From positions 1-64,000 of the forward strand of contig CAVVVS010000055.1 of the NCBI GenBank assembly GCA_963751355.1: DNA of 64,000 nucleotides. The letters are read 5' to 3'. The notes below the pieces were generated by a model. It saw only the letters and a program-made list of their open reading frames with translations, ran no database searches and had not been told where the DNA came from. The DNA is from CAVVVS01 sp963751355. Its GTDB lineage: Bacteria > Bacteroidota > Ignavibacteria > Ignavibacteriales > Ignavibacteriaceae. Shown here piece by piece: positions 45,815 to 54,270 of this stretch (positions are counted from its first letter, which is position 1; every line of letters begins with the position of its first letter). The position numbers were made by a program, and so were the translations under genes.

Positions 45815-46036
45815 ATGGCAATAAGAGTAAATCTAGATGTAATGATGGCAAAGAGAAAAATTTCTCTTTCGGAGCTTGCCGACAAGGTTGGGATAACTCT
45901 TTCTAATCTATCTATTCTGAAAACTGAAAAAGCAAAAGCGGTAAGATTCTCAACTCTGAATGCAATCTGCAAAGCACTTGAGTGTCAGCCGGGAGATATA
46001 CTTGAATATATCGATGCAGAAAAAGATTCAAAATAG
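45815..46036 (+). CDS. YozG-like Cro/C1 (XRE) family transcriptional regulator
   Basis: A 73-residue single-domain helix-turn-helix protein. MAKRKISLSELADKVGITLS provides the scaffold and recognition helices, with NLSILKTEKAKAVRFSTLNA between, and ICKALECQPGDILEYI ends the five-helix bundle. This is the minimal XRE form typically found after DUF2975 genes. It probably represses its own promoter through the two 13-bp sites at 45024-45057, with the membrane partner tuning its activity; both steps are inferred. Confidence 0.9.
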   Translation: MAIRVNLDVMMAKRKISLSELADKVGITLSNLSILKTEKAKAVRFSTLNAICKALECQPGDILEYIDAEKDSK

Positions 46037-46741
46037 AAGAATTTTTTAATGGAATATAACGGATAATTGAATTATGAAAGAGGACGACTATACAGTTATA
46101 ATCTTGAAAGATATAGTAATTCAACTCAACCTTTCATGCACATTTATATTTTATTTTGAACTAAGTTTAAATTTCATGAAGAAACTCAATGTTTTTTAAG
46201 ATTTTTGCAATTTAGTGCATTTAAGTTATTGCATTAATTATTATTATAGTTTTTTAAAAGGATAATTATTGAAAACGTATACGATTAAAATAAATCGGGA
46301 GTTTTTAAGGAAAGTTGTCTTTTTTGGAACGGAATATTTATTGGGACATTACACAAGGAAAGATAGAGATTTTCTAAAACCGGATTGGTAATTTTCAGAT
46401 TCAAGAATACTTTACATTACCAAAATAACTTTGTAATATTATCTTTTTGTTTACAGAAAATATCATACTTTCTCAATCCATGCAGTAGTGTGAATAAAAT
46501 GTGTAATGCTAATTATCTAAATATTTTGAGCCTTATGTCATTATAAGTATACCTGATTTTTATTAAACTTCTCATGGGGTAGAGCAAGAAAAATAGTACT
46601 TTAGTAATAAGCGCCTGCATCATTTTATAAAATTATTATAGCCACTATTGTATTTTACTATAGCGAATTTTATAGGGTAAAGCATATTAGAATCGGGCAA
46701 GCATGATATCTTGAATGTTACTACTTTAATCAGTCTGAAGG
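46037..46741. other. Long intergenic stretch with one possible 40-codon frame
   Basis: About 700 bases without a recognised gene. A frame starting with TTG at 46269 and ending at 46391 would encode 40 residues (beginning MKTYTIKINREFLRKVVFFG), preceded by AAAGG at 46257-46261. The peptide looks protein-like but matches no family I know, so it may be a gene remnant. The rest is AT-rich and shows no hairpin with T-run. Confidence 0.3.
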
Positions 46742-47554
46742 TTGTACAAATTGGAAGCTATACTTACTATCATAATTATCGGTTTTTGTGCAGGATTTAT
46801 TTTTTCAATACCGGTAGCAGGACCGATTAATGTCATTATCACATCAAATGCTTTGAGCGGTAAACTGCGCTACTGTATAAGAACAGCCCTGGGTTCATCA
46901 ATTATAGAATTTCTGTATATCGTGATAATCGTATATGGAATTTCGTCTCTATACTCATTATATAAACCTTTTATACCTTACCTCCTAATCGCCGGATCCA
47001 TAATTCTTTTCATTGTGGGCATTAGAGTTACACGGGTTAAGCTTAAACTTAAAAATATAGATGACAGGAATATCATTACCGATAAAATGCGAAATAAGGG
47101 AGGATTTAGAACCGGAATTTTTGTGAATCTTACCAATCCATCTCTCTTCTTGGGATGGCTTACTTCAACTTTTATTATATTCTCTTTTGTTTCGTCACTG
47201 GGAATTAATACGGGCGGCTTAAATATTATAATTGATAAAAATGTTAACTCATTAAAAAGAATAGAAGCAAACGAAACCCCAAAACAAAATAATTTTTCGG
47301 TAAAATCAGAAAATAATGAGGCAATTAACGGACAAAAGAACCCCTTAAATCCTTTACTTTTAGGCATAAGCTACGGGCTTCCTTTGGCGGTTGGAAGCTT
47401 TTTTTGGTTATACATATATTCGCATCTGCTGGTAAGATACAGGAAAAAATTGAGGGTAAGTTTACTTAATAAGATAATACACTTATTAGGATTTCTGCTA
47501 TTAATTTTTAGTATTTATTTAATCTATCAGGCAGCATTAATTTTATTCTTTTAA
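46742..47554 (+). CDS. LysE/RhtB-type amino-acid exporter-like membrane protein
   Basis: A 270-residue protein with six hydrophobic segments. IIIIGFCAGFIFSIPVAGPIN is the LysE-family start, with the conserved G-P in the first helix. The NKGGFRTGIFVNLTNPSLFLGW segment matches the second conserved block (N-P-x-x-x-x-x-W). A hydrophilic insertion of about 55 residues (roughly 155-210) is longer than usual. The start is TTG (46742 or 46751); no ATG fits. It is probably an inner-membrane exporter, substrate unknown. Confidence 0.75.
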   Translation: MYKLEAILTIIIIGFCAGFIFSIPVAGPINVIITSNALSGKLRYCIRTALGSSIIEFLYIVIIVYGISSLYSLYKPFIPYLLIAGSIILFIVGIRVTRVKLKLKNIDDRNIITDKMRNKGGFRTGIFVNLTNPSLFLGWLTSTFIIFSFVSSLGINTGGLNIIIDKNVNSLKRIEANETPKQNNFSVKSENNEAINGQKNPLNPLLLGISYGLPLAVGSFFWLYIYSHLLVRYRKKLRVSLLNKIIHLLGFLLLIFSIYLIYQAALILFF

Positions 47555-47696
47555 GTTTTTATAAGACGCATAAAAATATCATGAATTTCACCAATATTTG
47601 GGCATATCAAGGAACCATTCGATGCACATTTCAAACTTGATATTAGGGATAGATATCAGGACTATTAGAAAAGGTGAATAATTATATGAAGCAAAA

Positions 47697-47716
47697 TGCC
47701 CGGTGTATTCCGGGCA
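47697..47716 (-). terminator. Terminator of the OmpH-like gene
   Basis: TGCCCGG (47697-47703) and CCGGGCA (47710-47716) make a perfect 7-pair stem with a 6-base loop. On the minus strand it is followed by TTTTGCTTC. It lies about 45 bases after the stop at 47760. Confidence 0.6.
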
Positions 47717-47759
47717 CTTTACATTCAAATCAACCATACGATAAGAGATAAAAATCTTA

Positions 47760-48287
47760 TTACTTGCCGGTGATTAGCTTATCCATTACTTTATTCGTTA
47801 AATCCAAAGTGGAATCAGCATACCAAATAGTTTTTGATTGCTCATTATTATCGAGCACTATTTGTATCCCTTGCTTCTTTGCTACTTCTTGAGCCGCCTT
47901 TTCAACTTTATCTATTATAGGCTGCATCAGTTTCGAATTAAGAAGTGCAACTTCACCGTTAGCATTTAATTTTTCTCTTAATGAATTATATTCCTGCTCC
48001 ATATTTGCTATTTTTTGCTGGGCTTCCTTCTTTTTGGCAGCAGGCATTATTGCAGATTGTTTTTGATAATTTTGAACTGCTTCCTGATACACCTGCCCCA
48101 AGCTATCCATGGAAGTCTGCACTCTTTGGACAGCCGCTTGAACAGCTTTCTGAGCCTTTTTAGCTTCAGGCAATTGTTTTAAAATTGTTTGTGAATCAAT
48201 ATAGCCAATTTTAACACTTCCCTGGGCAAATAAATACCCGGTTCCGAACATAGACAGCACTATTAATGTCAGAAATATTTTTCTCAC
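47760..48287 (-). CDS. OmpH/Skp-family periplasmic chaperone
   Basis: A 175-residue exported protein with a signal peptide (MRKIFLTLIVLSMFGTGYLF, cleaved near AQG). The mature part starts SVKIGYIDSQTILKQLPEAK, the family's conserved beta strand and helix. It continues as a long coiled coil (about 45-125) forming the jellyfish-like tentacles, and ends with GIQIVLDNNEQSKTIWYADS. Skp proteins hold unfolded outer-membrane proteins in the periplasm. The gene stands alone with its own terminator; no bamA or lpxD is next to it. Confidence 0.9.
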   Translation of the reverse strand: MRKIFLTLIVLSMFGTGYLFAQGSVKIGYIDSQTILKQLPEAKKAQKAVQAAVQRVQTSMDSLGQVYQEAVQNYQKQSAIMPAAKKKEAQQKIANMEQEYNSLREKLNANGEVALLNSKLMQPIIDKVEKAAQEVAKKQGIQIVLDNNEQSKTIWYADSTLDLTNKVMDKLITGK

Positions 48288-48926
48288 GATTATTTCCTCT
48301 CTTATTATATTTTTTAATGAATTAAGATATTTACAAAAAAATCAGTTGCTTTTATATTTCGACAAAAATAATTTATAAATGTTCCAATCATTTAAATTCA
48401 TCATAAAAACTGCACACATTTGTCTTCAATATCTGAGTCAAAATAATTTAATTATAATTAGTTAAAATATTGATTTAATTACTCAAAAACTAACCTACTT
48501 GATATTAATAGAATCAATGTGATGTCTCAGCCACAATAATACGAAAGTTATAAAATCATCAAAAATGATAAAGCGCATGCAGATTCAAGCGGATAAACCG
48601 GGAAAGTATCTAAAACGGTAATAGGTTGCAGAATAAGGAATAAATATACTCATTCAAGTCAATAAGGGAATTGCTCCGGAGGGATATGGCGTAAACCAAA
48701 GTATTACACTCATCTTAATCCTATCCCGGCAATTAGGAAAACTATTATGGGGAGTTTCCCTGCATCTCTTTTAATTCTTTAGTATATTCTGATGTTTAGG
48801 GCAGCAGAATTGTCAAGAGAATTATAATATTGTGACCAATGTATTAAAAAAACTGCCGCGCTTTGAACAAAGCCATATACCATTGATATTAATTATTACT
48901 TAGTAAAAAAAAATCAAAGGTTTTTT
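48288..48926. other. Long intergenic region with a possible structured element
   Basis: No gene was recognised in about 640 bases. Within it, AATTGC (48669-48674) and GGGATA (48681-48686) can pair with GGCAATT (48728-48734) and TATCCC (48722-48727). This gives a long-range stem around a 35-base loop. GGAAAACT and AGTTTCC near 48737-48761 could form a further small hairpin. These might be parts of a structured RNA or a decayed repeat. Confidence 0.3.
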
Positions 48927-49685
48927 ATGAAGCTATTATCCTGGATTCTTACTATCCTTATTTTTTCATTTATTTCCATTTATCCTTCAGTAAAAAAAAC
49001 AATCACCTTCAAATCAGGAGACGGCGTTACAATTACAGCTGATACATATATCGCCCATGATTTGACTGCTCCCTTTATTATATTATTTCACCAGGCAGGC
49101 TGGAGCCGCGGAGAATACATAGAGACCGCTCCTAAATTAAATGCAACGGGATTTAATTGTATGGCTGTCGATTTGCGTTCCGGCAATGAGGTAAACGATG
49201 TGGTTAATATGACTCACAAAGACGCCGTTAAAAAAAATAAAGCTACCGATTATATTAATGCACTGCCCGACATCGATGCAGCGGTAGAATATGCAAAAAC
49301 AAATTATGTAAAAGGTAAATTTATCATTTGGGGCAGTTCCTATTCCGCAGCGTTAGTAATTAAGAATGCAGGAGACCACCCGGGCATGTTTGACGGAGTA
49401 ATGTCTTTTTCCCCGGGTGAATATTTTGTCAAAGAAGGAAAGGGTGAAAATTACATAAAAAATGCCGCAAAAAATATTCATTGTCCTGTTTTCATTACTT
49501 CCAGAAAAAGTGAAAAAGAAAATTGGGAAAAAATTTTCCAAGCTATTCCATCAAAAGAAAAAATGTCATTTGTACCGGAATCCGAAGGACAGCATGGGTC
49601 GCGTGCTCTTTGGAGTAAGTTCAAGGAGAGTAAACATTACTGGAAAGCAGTTAATAAATTTTTGAGTAAATATTTTTTAAAATAA
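48927..49685 (+). CDS. Exported alpha/beta hydrolase (dienelactone-hydrolase-like)
   Basis: A 252-residue protein with a signal peptide or anchor at 1-20. The alpha/beta core shows IILFHQAGWSRGEYIETAPK (oxyanion region), the nucleophile elbow WGSSYSAAL with Ser138 and a late His in SEGQHGSRALW. The elbow G-S-S-Y-S departs slightly from G-x-S-x-G. It is probably a periplasmic esterase or peptidase-like enzyme with unknown substrate. It is monocistronic and poorly separated from flanking empty DNA. Confidence 0.8.
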   Translation: MKLLSWILTILIFSFISIYPSVKKTITFKSGDGVTITADTYIAHDLTAPFIILFHQAGWSRGEYIETAPKLNATGFNCMAVDLRSGNEVNDVVNMTHKDAVKKNKATDYINALPDIDAAVEYAKTNYVKGKFIIWGSSYSAALVIKNAGDHPGMFDGVMSFSPGEYFVKEGKGENYIKNAAKNIHCPVFITSRKSEKENWEKIFQAIPSKEKMSFVPESEGQHGSRALWSKFKESKHYWKAVNKFLSKYFLK

Positions 49686-50082
49686 ATATTTAGGTGATTT
49701 TATCAGTTGCTTATCATTACATGTCTGTCAGTCACACTTGAAACCGAATGCTCTTTACTTTATACAGCTGCAGTGCTCAGACGTCAACATAGTTTATTTG
49801 TTGTCTTTATCAAAATTTGTAATAGCAGATGGTTAGCTTAATTTTAATGACTAAATATAATTGTTGAGAATATTTAACTTATGATGCTCTAGTAAGACGC
49901 CGGGGTGAGCAACAATTTCGGAAATGAATATCCTTAAATAATTAATTACTTTATCTTTTATGAATCTCCGGACAAAATAATATGCTCTCGTCTGCGTCCT
50001 CGCAGACATTTCTATTTAGTAACGCTAACATAACCTTTATTTAGGTTGATGCTTATGTATTTATAGCAGTAATAATAAAATT
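49686..50082. other. Intergenic region with a short GC-rich hairpin
   Basis: About 400 bases without a gene between two convergent genes. GTCTGCG (49990-49996) and CGCAGAC (50001-50007) form a tight 7-pair hairpin with a 4-base loop, followed by ATTTCTATTT. It may terminate transcription of the hydrolase gene, though it is 300 bases away. No other structure or frame was seen. Confidence 0.4.
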
Positions 50083-51145
50083 TTATTTAACATTAAATTT
50101 AATTTCGGCAATTCTAATTTCTATAGGCTTTGTTAACCCGCCAACCCATAAACGTAGTTTTTCAATTCCATTTTTCTGAGGATTGCCGATCGCCCCGCTA
50201 TAGTCTACCAGTTTTACTTTTAGTTTAATCCACCAGCCCCGGCTTTTTTCGCCAACAGTGTATGGATTATTTTGATAAGTTAAAGGAATTTTATATGTAT
50301 AATAGCTGTTAACTAAATCTAAATTGCCGTTTCCATTTAAATCTTCAGAATCTAATTTTTTATTATTTTCCGTGTTATCTAATTCTGCATTATAATTTAT
50401 AAAATTATCTGTCTTATAATCATCTTGATTCGGATCCGGATTTGATTTAGAATTATAACCTGTTTCCGATTGATCCGGTAATCCGTCTATACCTGTATCT
50501 TCACCGGCATCAAGTTTCCCGTTATGATTTTTATCTTCCGCATCCAGTTTGCGATTTGGAATTATATCTTCACTTATCTTACCTAAATCAATATTTAAAT
50601 ATTTTGACGGATATTCATTATCGAAAAATGCCCACATATACAAATAAACAGAATCGAAATTTGCCTGAATAAATGAAATATCATTATTTTTGAGAAGACA
50701 GGCAGCGCCCGCCCATGATGAATCGGATGGAGAATAATGAATATTTGTATTATAACTTCCTCTTAAATTAGGCTGATATATAAAAATTGATTACCGGTGT
50801 ATCGCCTTCCGAATAGCGCTATCCCCGAAAACTTCAGCTAATAAGAACATCGGAAGGAACAATATTAAACCAATTAAATCTTGCTTTATTATTCATCAAT
50901 GCTTGGAAGCTTTGATTTGTGGCTGTCTTCATTTGTACAGGTATACTGATATCGTGCCAATTATTAGAATTCATGTATGTTGTATCCAGCGGGAATGTAT
51001 TATTTTTTGCAAGTGGTCCTGCGGGATTATTTTTACAAGAAAAAAGTAGAACTGAAGCGGCAAAATATAAAGGGGCTAAGATATAAATTAAATGTTTTGA
51101 CGCTTTTTTGGTTTGAGTGATACTGCAACATAATTTGTTTCGCAT
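50083..51145 (-). pseudogene. SprA-like cell-surface lipoprotein, broken by three frameshifts
   Basis: A lipoprotein signal (ILAPLYFAASVLLFSC) starts the first open piece, which continues NNKARFNWFNIVPSDVLIS. The last piece carries a Ca-binding-like stretch (DAEDKNHNGKLDAGEDTGID and SEDLNGNGNLD). Between them (50640-50840) the coding sense survives in changing frames: EVFGDSAIR, EGDTPVINFY, then QPNLRGSYNTN. Three one- or two-base indels fall within about 90 bases. NLRGSYN and the EDTG(I/L)DG repeats recall segments of SprA, the type IX secretion outer-membrane channel, but this protein would be only about 354 residues. Clustered lesions favour true decay over read error. Confidence 0.6.
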
Positions 51146-51356
51146 GATACTCCCTGAAAATTAAGGTAATGAAAAAGGAAGTTGAAATATGAAGCTTCAA
51201 TTTAGATGCATAATTTTAATAATTATATAATCTTTTATACTTAAAGGCAATATAATAATTGAGTATAAGATATTTAATATTCAAGATAATCAGATTAGCA
51301 TTATGAGGAAAGCGTATTTTTTTTACTTGAAAAAAATGGAGATTGATTTTCCACAT

Positions 51357-51626
51357 TTAATTTATCACCCTATGCCGGAACATCGCTTGAATATATTTTG
51401 ATCCCGGGCGTGGATTATAAATTTGAACGAGCTCCAAATTCTTATCGTAACTTTCGATGGATTTTTTCAGCCTTTCGATACGAGATTCTCTTGACCCGCC
51501 GTTATCATCCCATTTAAATGACTCTACCCTAAAATTATATTTGGTAAATTTGTTCCCAATCCTGATTTCTATTTCCGCAATTTGCTGTTCACCGAAATCT
51601 TTTACGGGGATACATAAATCGCTCAT
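51357..51626 (-). CDS. Small protein of unknown function
   Basis: An 89-residue soluble protein without signal or membrane segments. It has alternating charged and hydrophobic residues at the start (IAEIEIRIGNKFTKYNFRVE) and a helix with arginines in the middle (RESRIERLKKSIESYD). The tail reads VQIYNPRPGSKYIQAMFRHR. No family is recognised. Upstream spacing and codon use look normal, so it is probably a real gene, possibly a small binding or adaptor protein. Confidence 0.55.
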   Translation of the reverse strand: MSDLCIPVKDFGEQQIAEIEIRIGNKFTKYNFRVESFKWDDNGGSRESRIERLKKSIESYDKNLELVQIYNPRPGSKYIQAMFRHRVIN

Positions 51627-51796
51627 AGATACCTCAAAAAATTATATTGAAGTCGTGAATTATAGATCGGATAAAAATTAATTTTTAACGCATACTATCT
51701 TTTTTGTTTTTTTCATTATACTGTCAAATATAGAATATTTACAATGACATAGGTAGTATACTCGCTTCGCCCTATGCTCACCGCACTAAGCATTCA

Positions 51797-54169
51797 TCAT
51801 TCATTACGTAAACTCTCAACCGGATTTACAGTTGCTGCTTTAATAACTTGAAACAAAGCAGCTGTTAATGTTATCAGTAATGCAATGCCGAAAGATAATG
51901 CATATATCCACCAGCCTAATTGAATTCTATAAGCAAAATCTTGAAGCCAATTATGCATAAAATAGTATGCAACCGGGGCTGCGATTATTGCAGATATAAA
52001 TAACAGCGTTAGAATTTCTTTTAAAATAAGATTAACAATTTCAAAAACAGAAGCGCCTAAAATTTTACGGATCCCGATTTCTTTTATTCGCTGTTGAGTT
52101 GAAAAAAGCACCGCGCCGAAAAGTCCCATAGCAGCAATTATTATTGCCAGGATAGTGAAAAAGTCTATCGCTTTATTGAAACGAAGATCGCTTTTATACA
52201 TATTATCAATTTTTTTATCTAAAAAAGTAATGTCGATTGGTTTACTGGAAATTTTAGACCAGGCATCTTTTATAAATGGAATGGTACTCGATATTTTTTC
52301 GGGAGAATATTTTATAACGAGATATAAATTATAATCACCCAGTAACATGGCCACAGGTCTTATTTTATCATGCAGTGAATTCAGATTAAAATCTTTTACC
52401 ACACCGATTATCTTTTTCTTAACTTGTTTGAGCATTAAAATGGTTTTACCTACCGGCGATTTAAAACCTAACTCTTCGGCAGCAGTTTCATTGATAATTG
52501 TTTTTCCTTTGTAATTCTCTGCAGTTGGAAATTTTCCAGCTATCAAATGCATTTTAACAAGTCTTGGATAATCATACCCAATCAACGGAACTCCGAATGA
52601 TTTCATTTGTCCGGGGTCATCAACCCTAGAAACTCCCCATCTATTCCCGCGGGCATAAGGGAAAACATGTAATGAATAAGCCATATCAACGATACCGGGA
52701 CAACTGTTGAGCATATTTTTAAATACTTTTGCTTTTCCATTTATCCCATTGCAATTAATCGTTATAAAGTTTTTTACATTGAAACCCATATCTTTTGTAT
52801 GAGTTAATTGTAATTGCGACTTGAGAACAATAGAAGAAATTATCAATGTTATGAAAACAATCATTTGAAAAGAAATAAGCACTCTTTTAAGATTTACTTT
52901 TTTATTTTCCATACCGGATTTTCTTCTTATTATTTCCGCCGGATTAATTCTTGAAAAAGAAAAAACTGTATATAGCCCTGAAAGAAATCCGACAAAAATA
53001 CTTACTAAAAGAAATCCGCTCAAGAATGAAACATTTTCGTAAAAGGCAGGATGAATATTCCTATTTATTATACCCTCAAAGTAAGGGAAAATGAGCTCTA
53101 TAATTAATAACGATAAGGGGAAAGCTATTAATGAAGTAAGAGTTGATTCAACTATTAATAACAAGGTGATGTCTTTCCGTCCGGCTCCAATTACTTTTCT
53201 TACACCGATTTCTATATTTCGAGTAGTGGACTTTGCAATGGTCAAAATTATGAAGTTAATGCATGCAAGTAATAATACTAAAAAAGCTATAGCCGAATAA
53301 ATAATAATATTATCCGTTTTAATTACCGGGAAGTACGATGGTACTGGAAATTCATTGTTTACAAAGTATGTTTTGGATAGCGGAACAATATGAAATGAAA
53401 TATCTTGAATTTTGCTTACCTTCTCCCCAACACCATTTTGGTATAATTTTTTAAGGCTGCTCGTAATTAACTTAAAATCCGCATTGTGATTTATTATAAA
53501 ATAAGTGTTAACAGCTTGAATCTGGATCCATTCATCCGGTTTATAAAAATTGCTTAGTTTAAATAAGAGTTTTAACGGCAGTATTACATCAGGTATTATA
53601 GTTGACGGAAGATTATCCTTCTTTAATAAACCTGTAATCTTTACCGGAATTGAAATGCTGTCCATCTTAATTGTCAGAAACTTACCTAATACGTCTGTTT
53701 TACCGAAACATTTTAAAGCTGCTTCTTTGCTTAATACAACCGACTGCGGATTAGATAAAGCGTATTTAGGATTTCCCTGAATAAAATGGAATGTAAATAC
53801 ATTAAAAAGTGATGGATCAGCAAAATATTTATTTTTAAATTCGATTTGGTTAGACTTATTTAAGATATTTACATTTGCCCACTTCACTCTTGTATAAGAA
53901 CTTATTCCGGGTATGGTTTTTTTAGCTGTTTCGGCTAAAGGCAGGCATGTAAACGGAAGTCTCCAATGATTCTCAGACCAATCGCTGTCGACTCTATAAA
54001 TGCGGTCATAATTTATGTTTTGTTTGTCATAACTTAATTCATGGATAATATAAATGATAATGCAAAAGCTTACTGCAAGACCGGCTGCAAGTCCGGCAAT
54101 ATTAATGAAGGAGAATACTTTGTTTCTGAAGATATTCCTTAATGCAATCTTGAAGTAATTTTTAATCAT
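51797..54169 (-). CDS. FtsX/MacB-like ABC permease (type A), second gene of permease operon 1
   Basis: A 790-residue inner-membrane protein with an N-terminal helix (IFRNKVFSFINIAGLAAGLA) and a first MacB-like periplasmic domain (about 45-275). A three-helix FtsX domain covers about 285-400. A second periplasmic domain (about 445-655) and a second FtsX domain end in the family tag NPVESLRNE. It is about 70-75% identical by eye to the 59651-62026 protein over the first 90 residues, so the two arose by duplication. It starts 101 bases after the 54271-56634 gene. No ATPase is adjacent, so the partner must come from elsewhere. Confidence 0.92.
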   Translation of the reverse strand: MIKNYFKIALRNIFRNKVFSFINIAGLAAGLAVSFCIIIYIIHELSYDKQNINYDRIYRVDSDWSENHWRLPFTCLPLAETAKKTIPGISSYTRVKWANVNILNKSNQIEFKNKYFADPSLFNVFTFHFIQGNPKYALSNPQSVVLSKEAALKCFGKTDVLGKFLTIKMDSISIPVKITGLLKKDNLPSTIIPDVILPLKLLFKLSNFYKPDEWIQIQAVNTYFIINHNADFKLITSSLKKLYQNGVGEKVSKIQDISFHIVPLSKTYFVNNEFPVPSYFPVIKTDNIIIYSAIAFLVLLLACINFIILTIAKSTTRNIEIGVRKVIGAGRKDITLLLIVESTLTSLIAFPLSLLIIELIFPYFEGIINRNIHPAFYENVSFLSGFLLVSIFVGFLSGLYTVFSFSRINPAEIIRRKSGMENKKVNLKRVLISFQMIVFITLIISSIVLKSQLQLTHTKDMGFNVKNFITINCNGINGKAKVFKNMLNSCPGIVDMAYSLHVFPYARGNRWGVSRVDDPGQMKSFGVPLIGYDYPRLVKMHLIAGKFPTAENYKGKTIINETAAEELGFKSPVGKTILMLKQVKKKIIGVVKDFNLNSLHDKIRPVAMLLGDYNLYLVIKYSPEKISSTIPFIKDAWSKISSKPIDITFLDKKIDNMYKSDLRFNKAIDFFTILAIIIAAMGLFGAVLFSTQQRIKEIGIRKILGASVFEIVNLILKEILTLLFISAIIAAPVAYYFMHNWLQDFAYRIQLGWWIYALSFGIALLITLTAALFQVIKAATVNPVESLRNE

Positions 54170-54203
54170 AAATATTTTCCCATCGATTTAAAAGAGATAT
54201 TAT

Positions 54204-54266
54204 CTTTGTGTCTCTGTGCCTTTGTGTTAAAAATCATTCACCACGGAGACACTGAGTCACAGAGAA
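54204..54266. repeat. Imperfect inverted repeat of CTCTGTG/CACAGAG type
   Basis: The gap between the two permease genes carries TTTGTGTCTCTGTGCCTTTG (54205-54224) and, 15 bases on, CACCACGGAGACACTGAGTC followed by ACAGAG. The arms pair over about 20 bases with roughly five mismatches. Similar CTCTGTG-rich intergenic palindromes occur in many environmental genomes. It could act as an RNA stem between cotranscribed genes. Confidence 0.5.
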
Positions 54267-54270
54267 TTAA

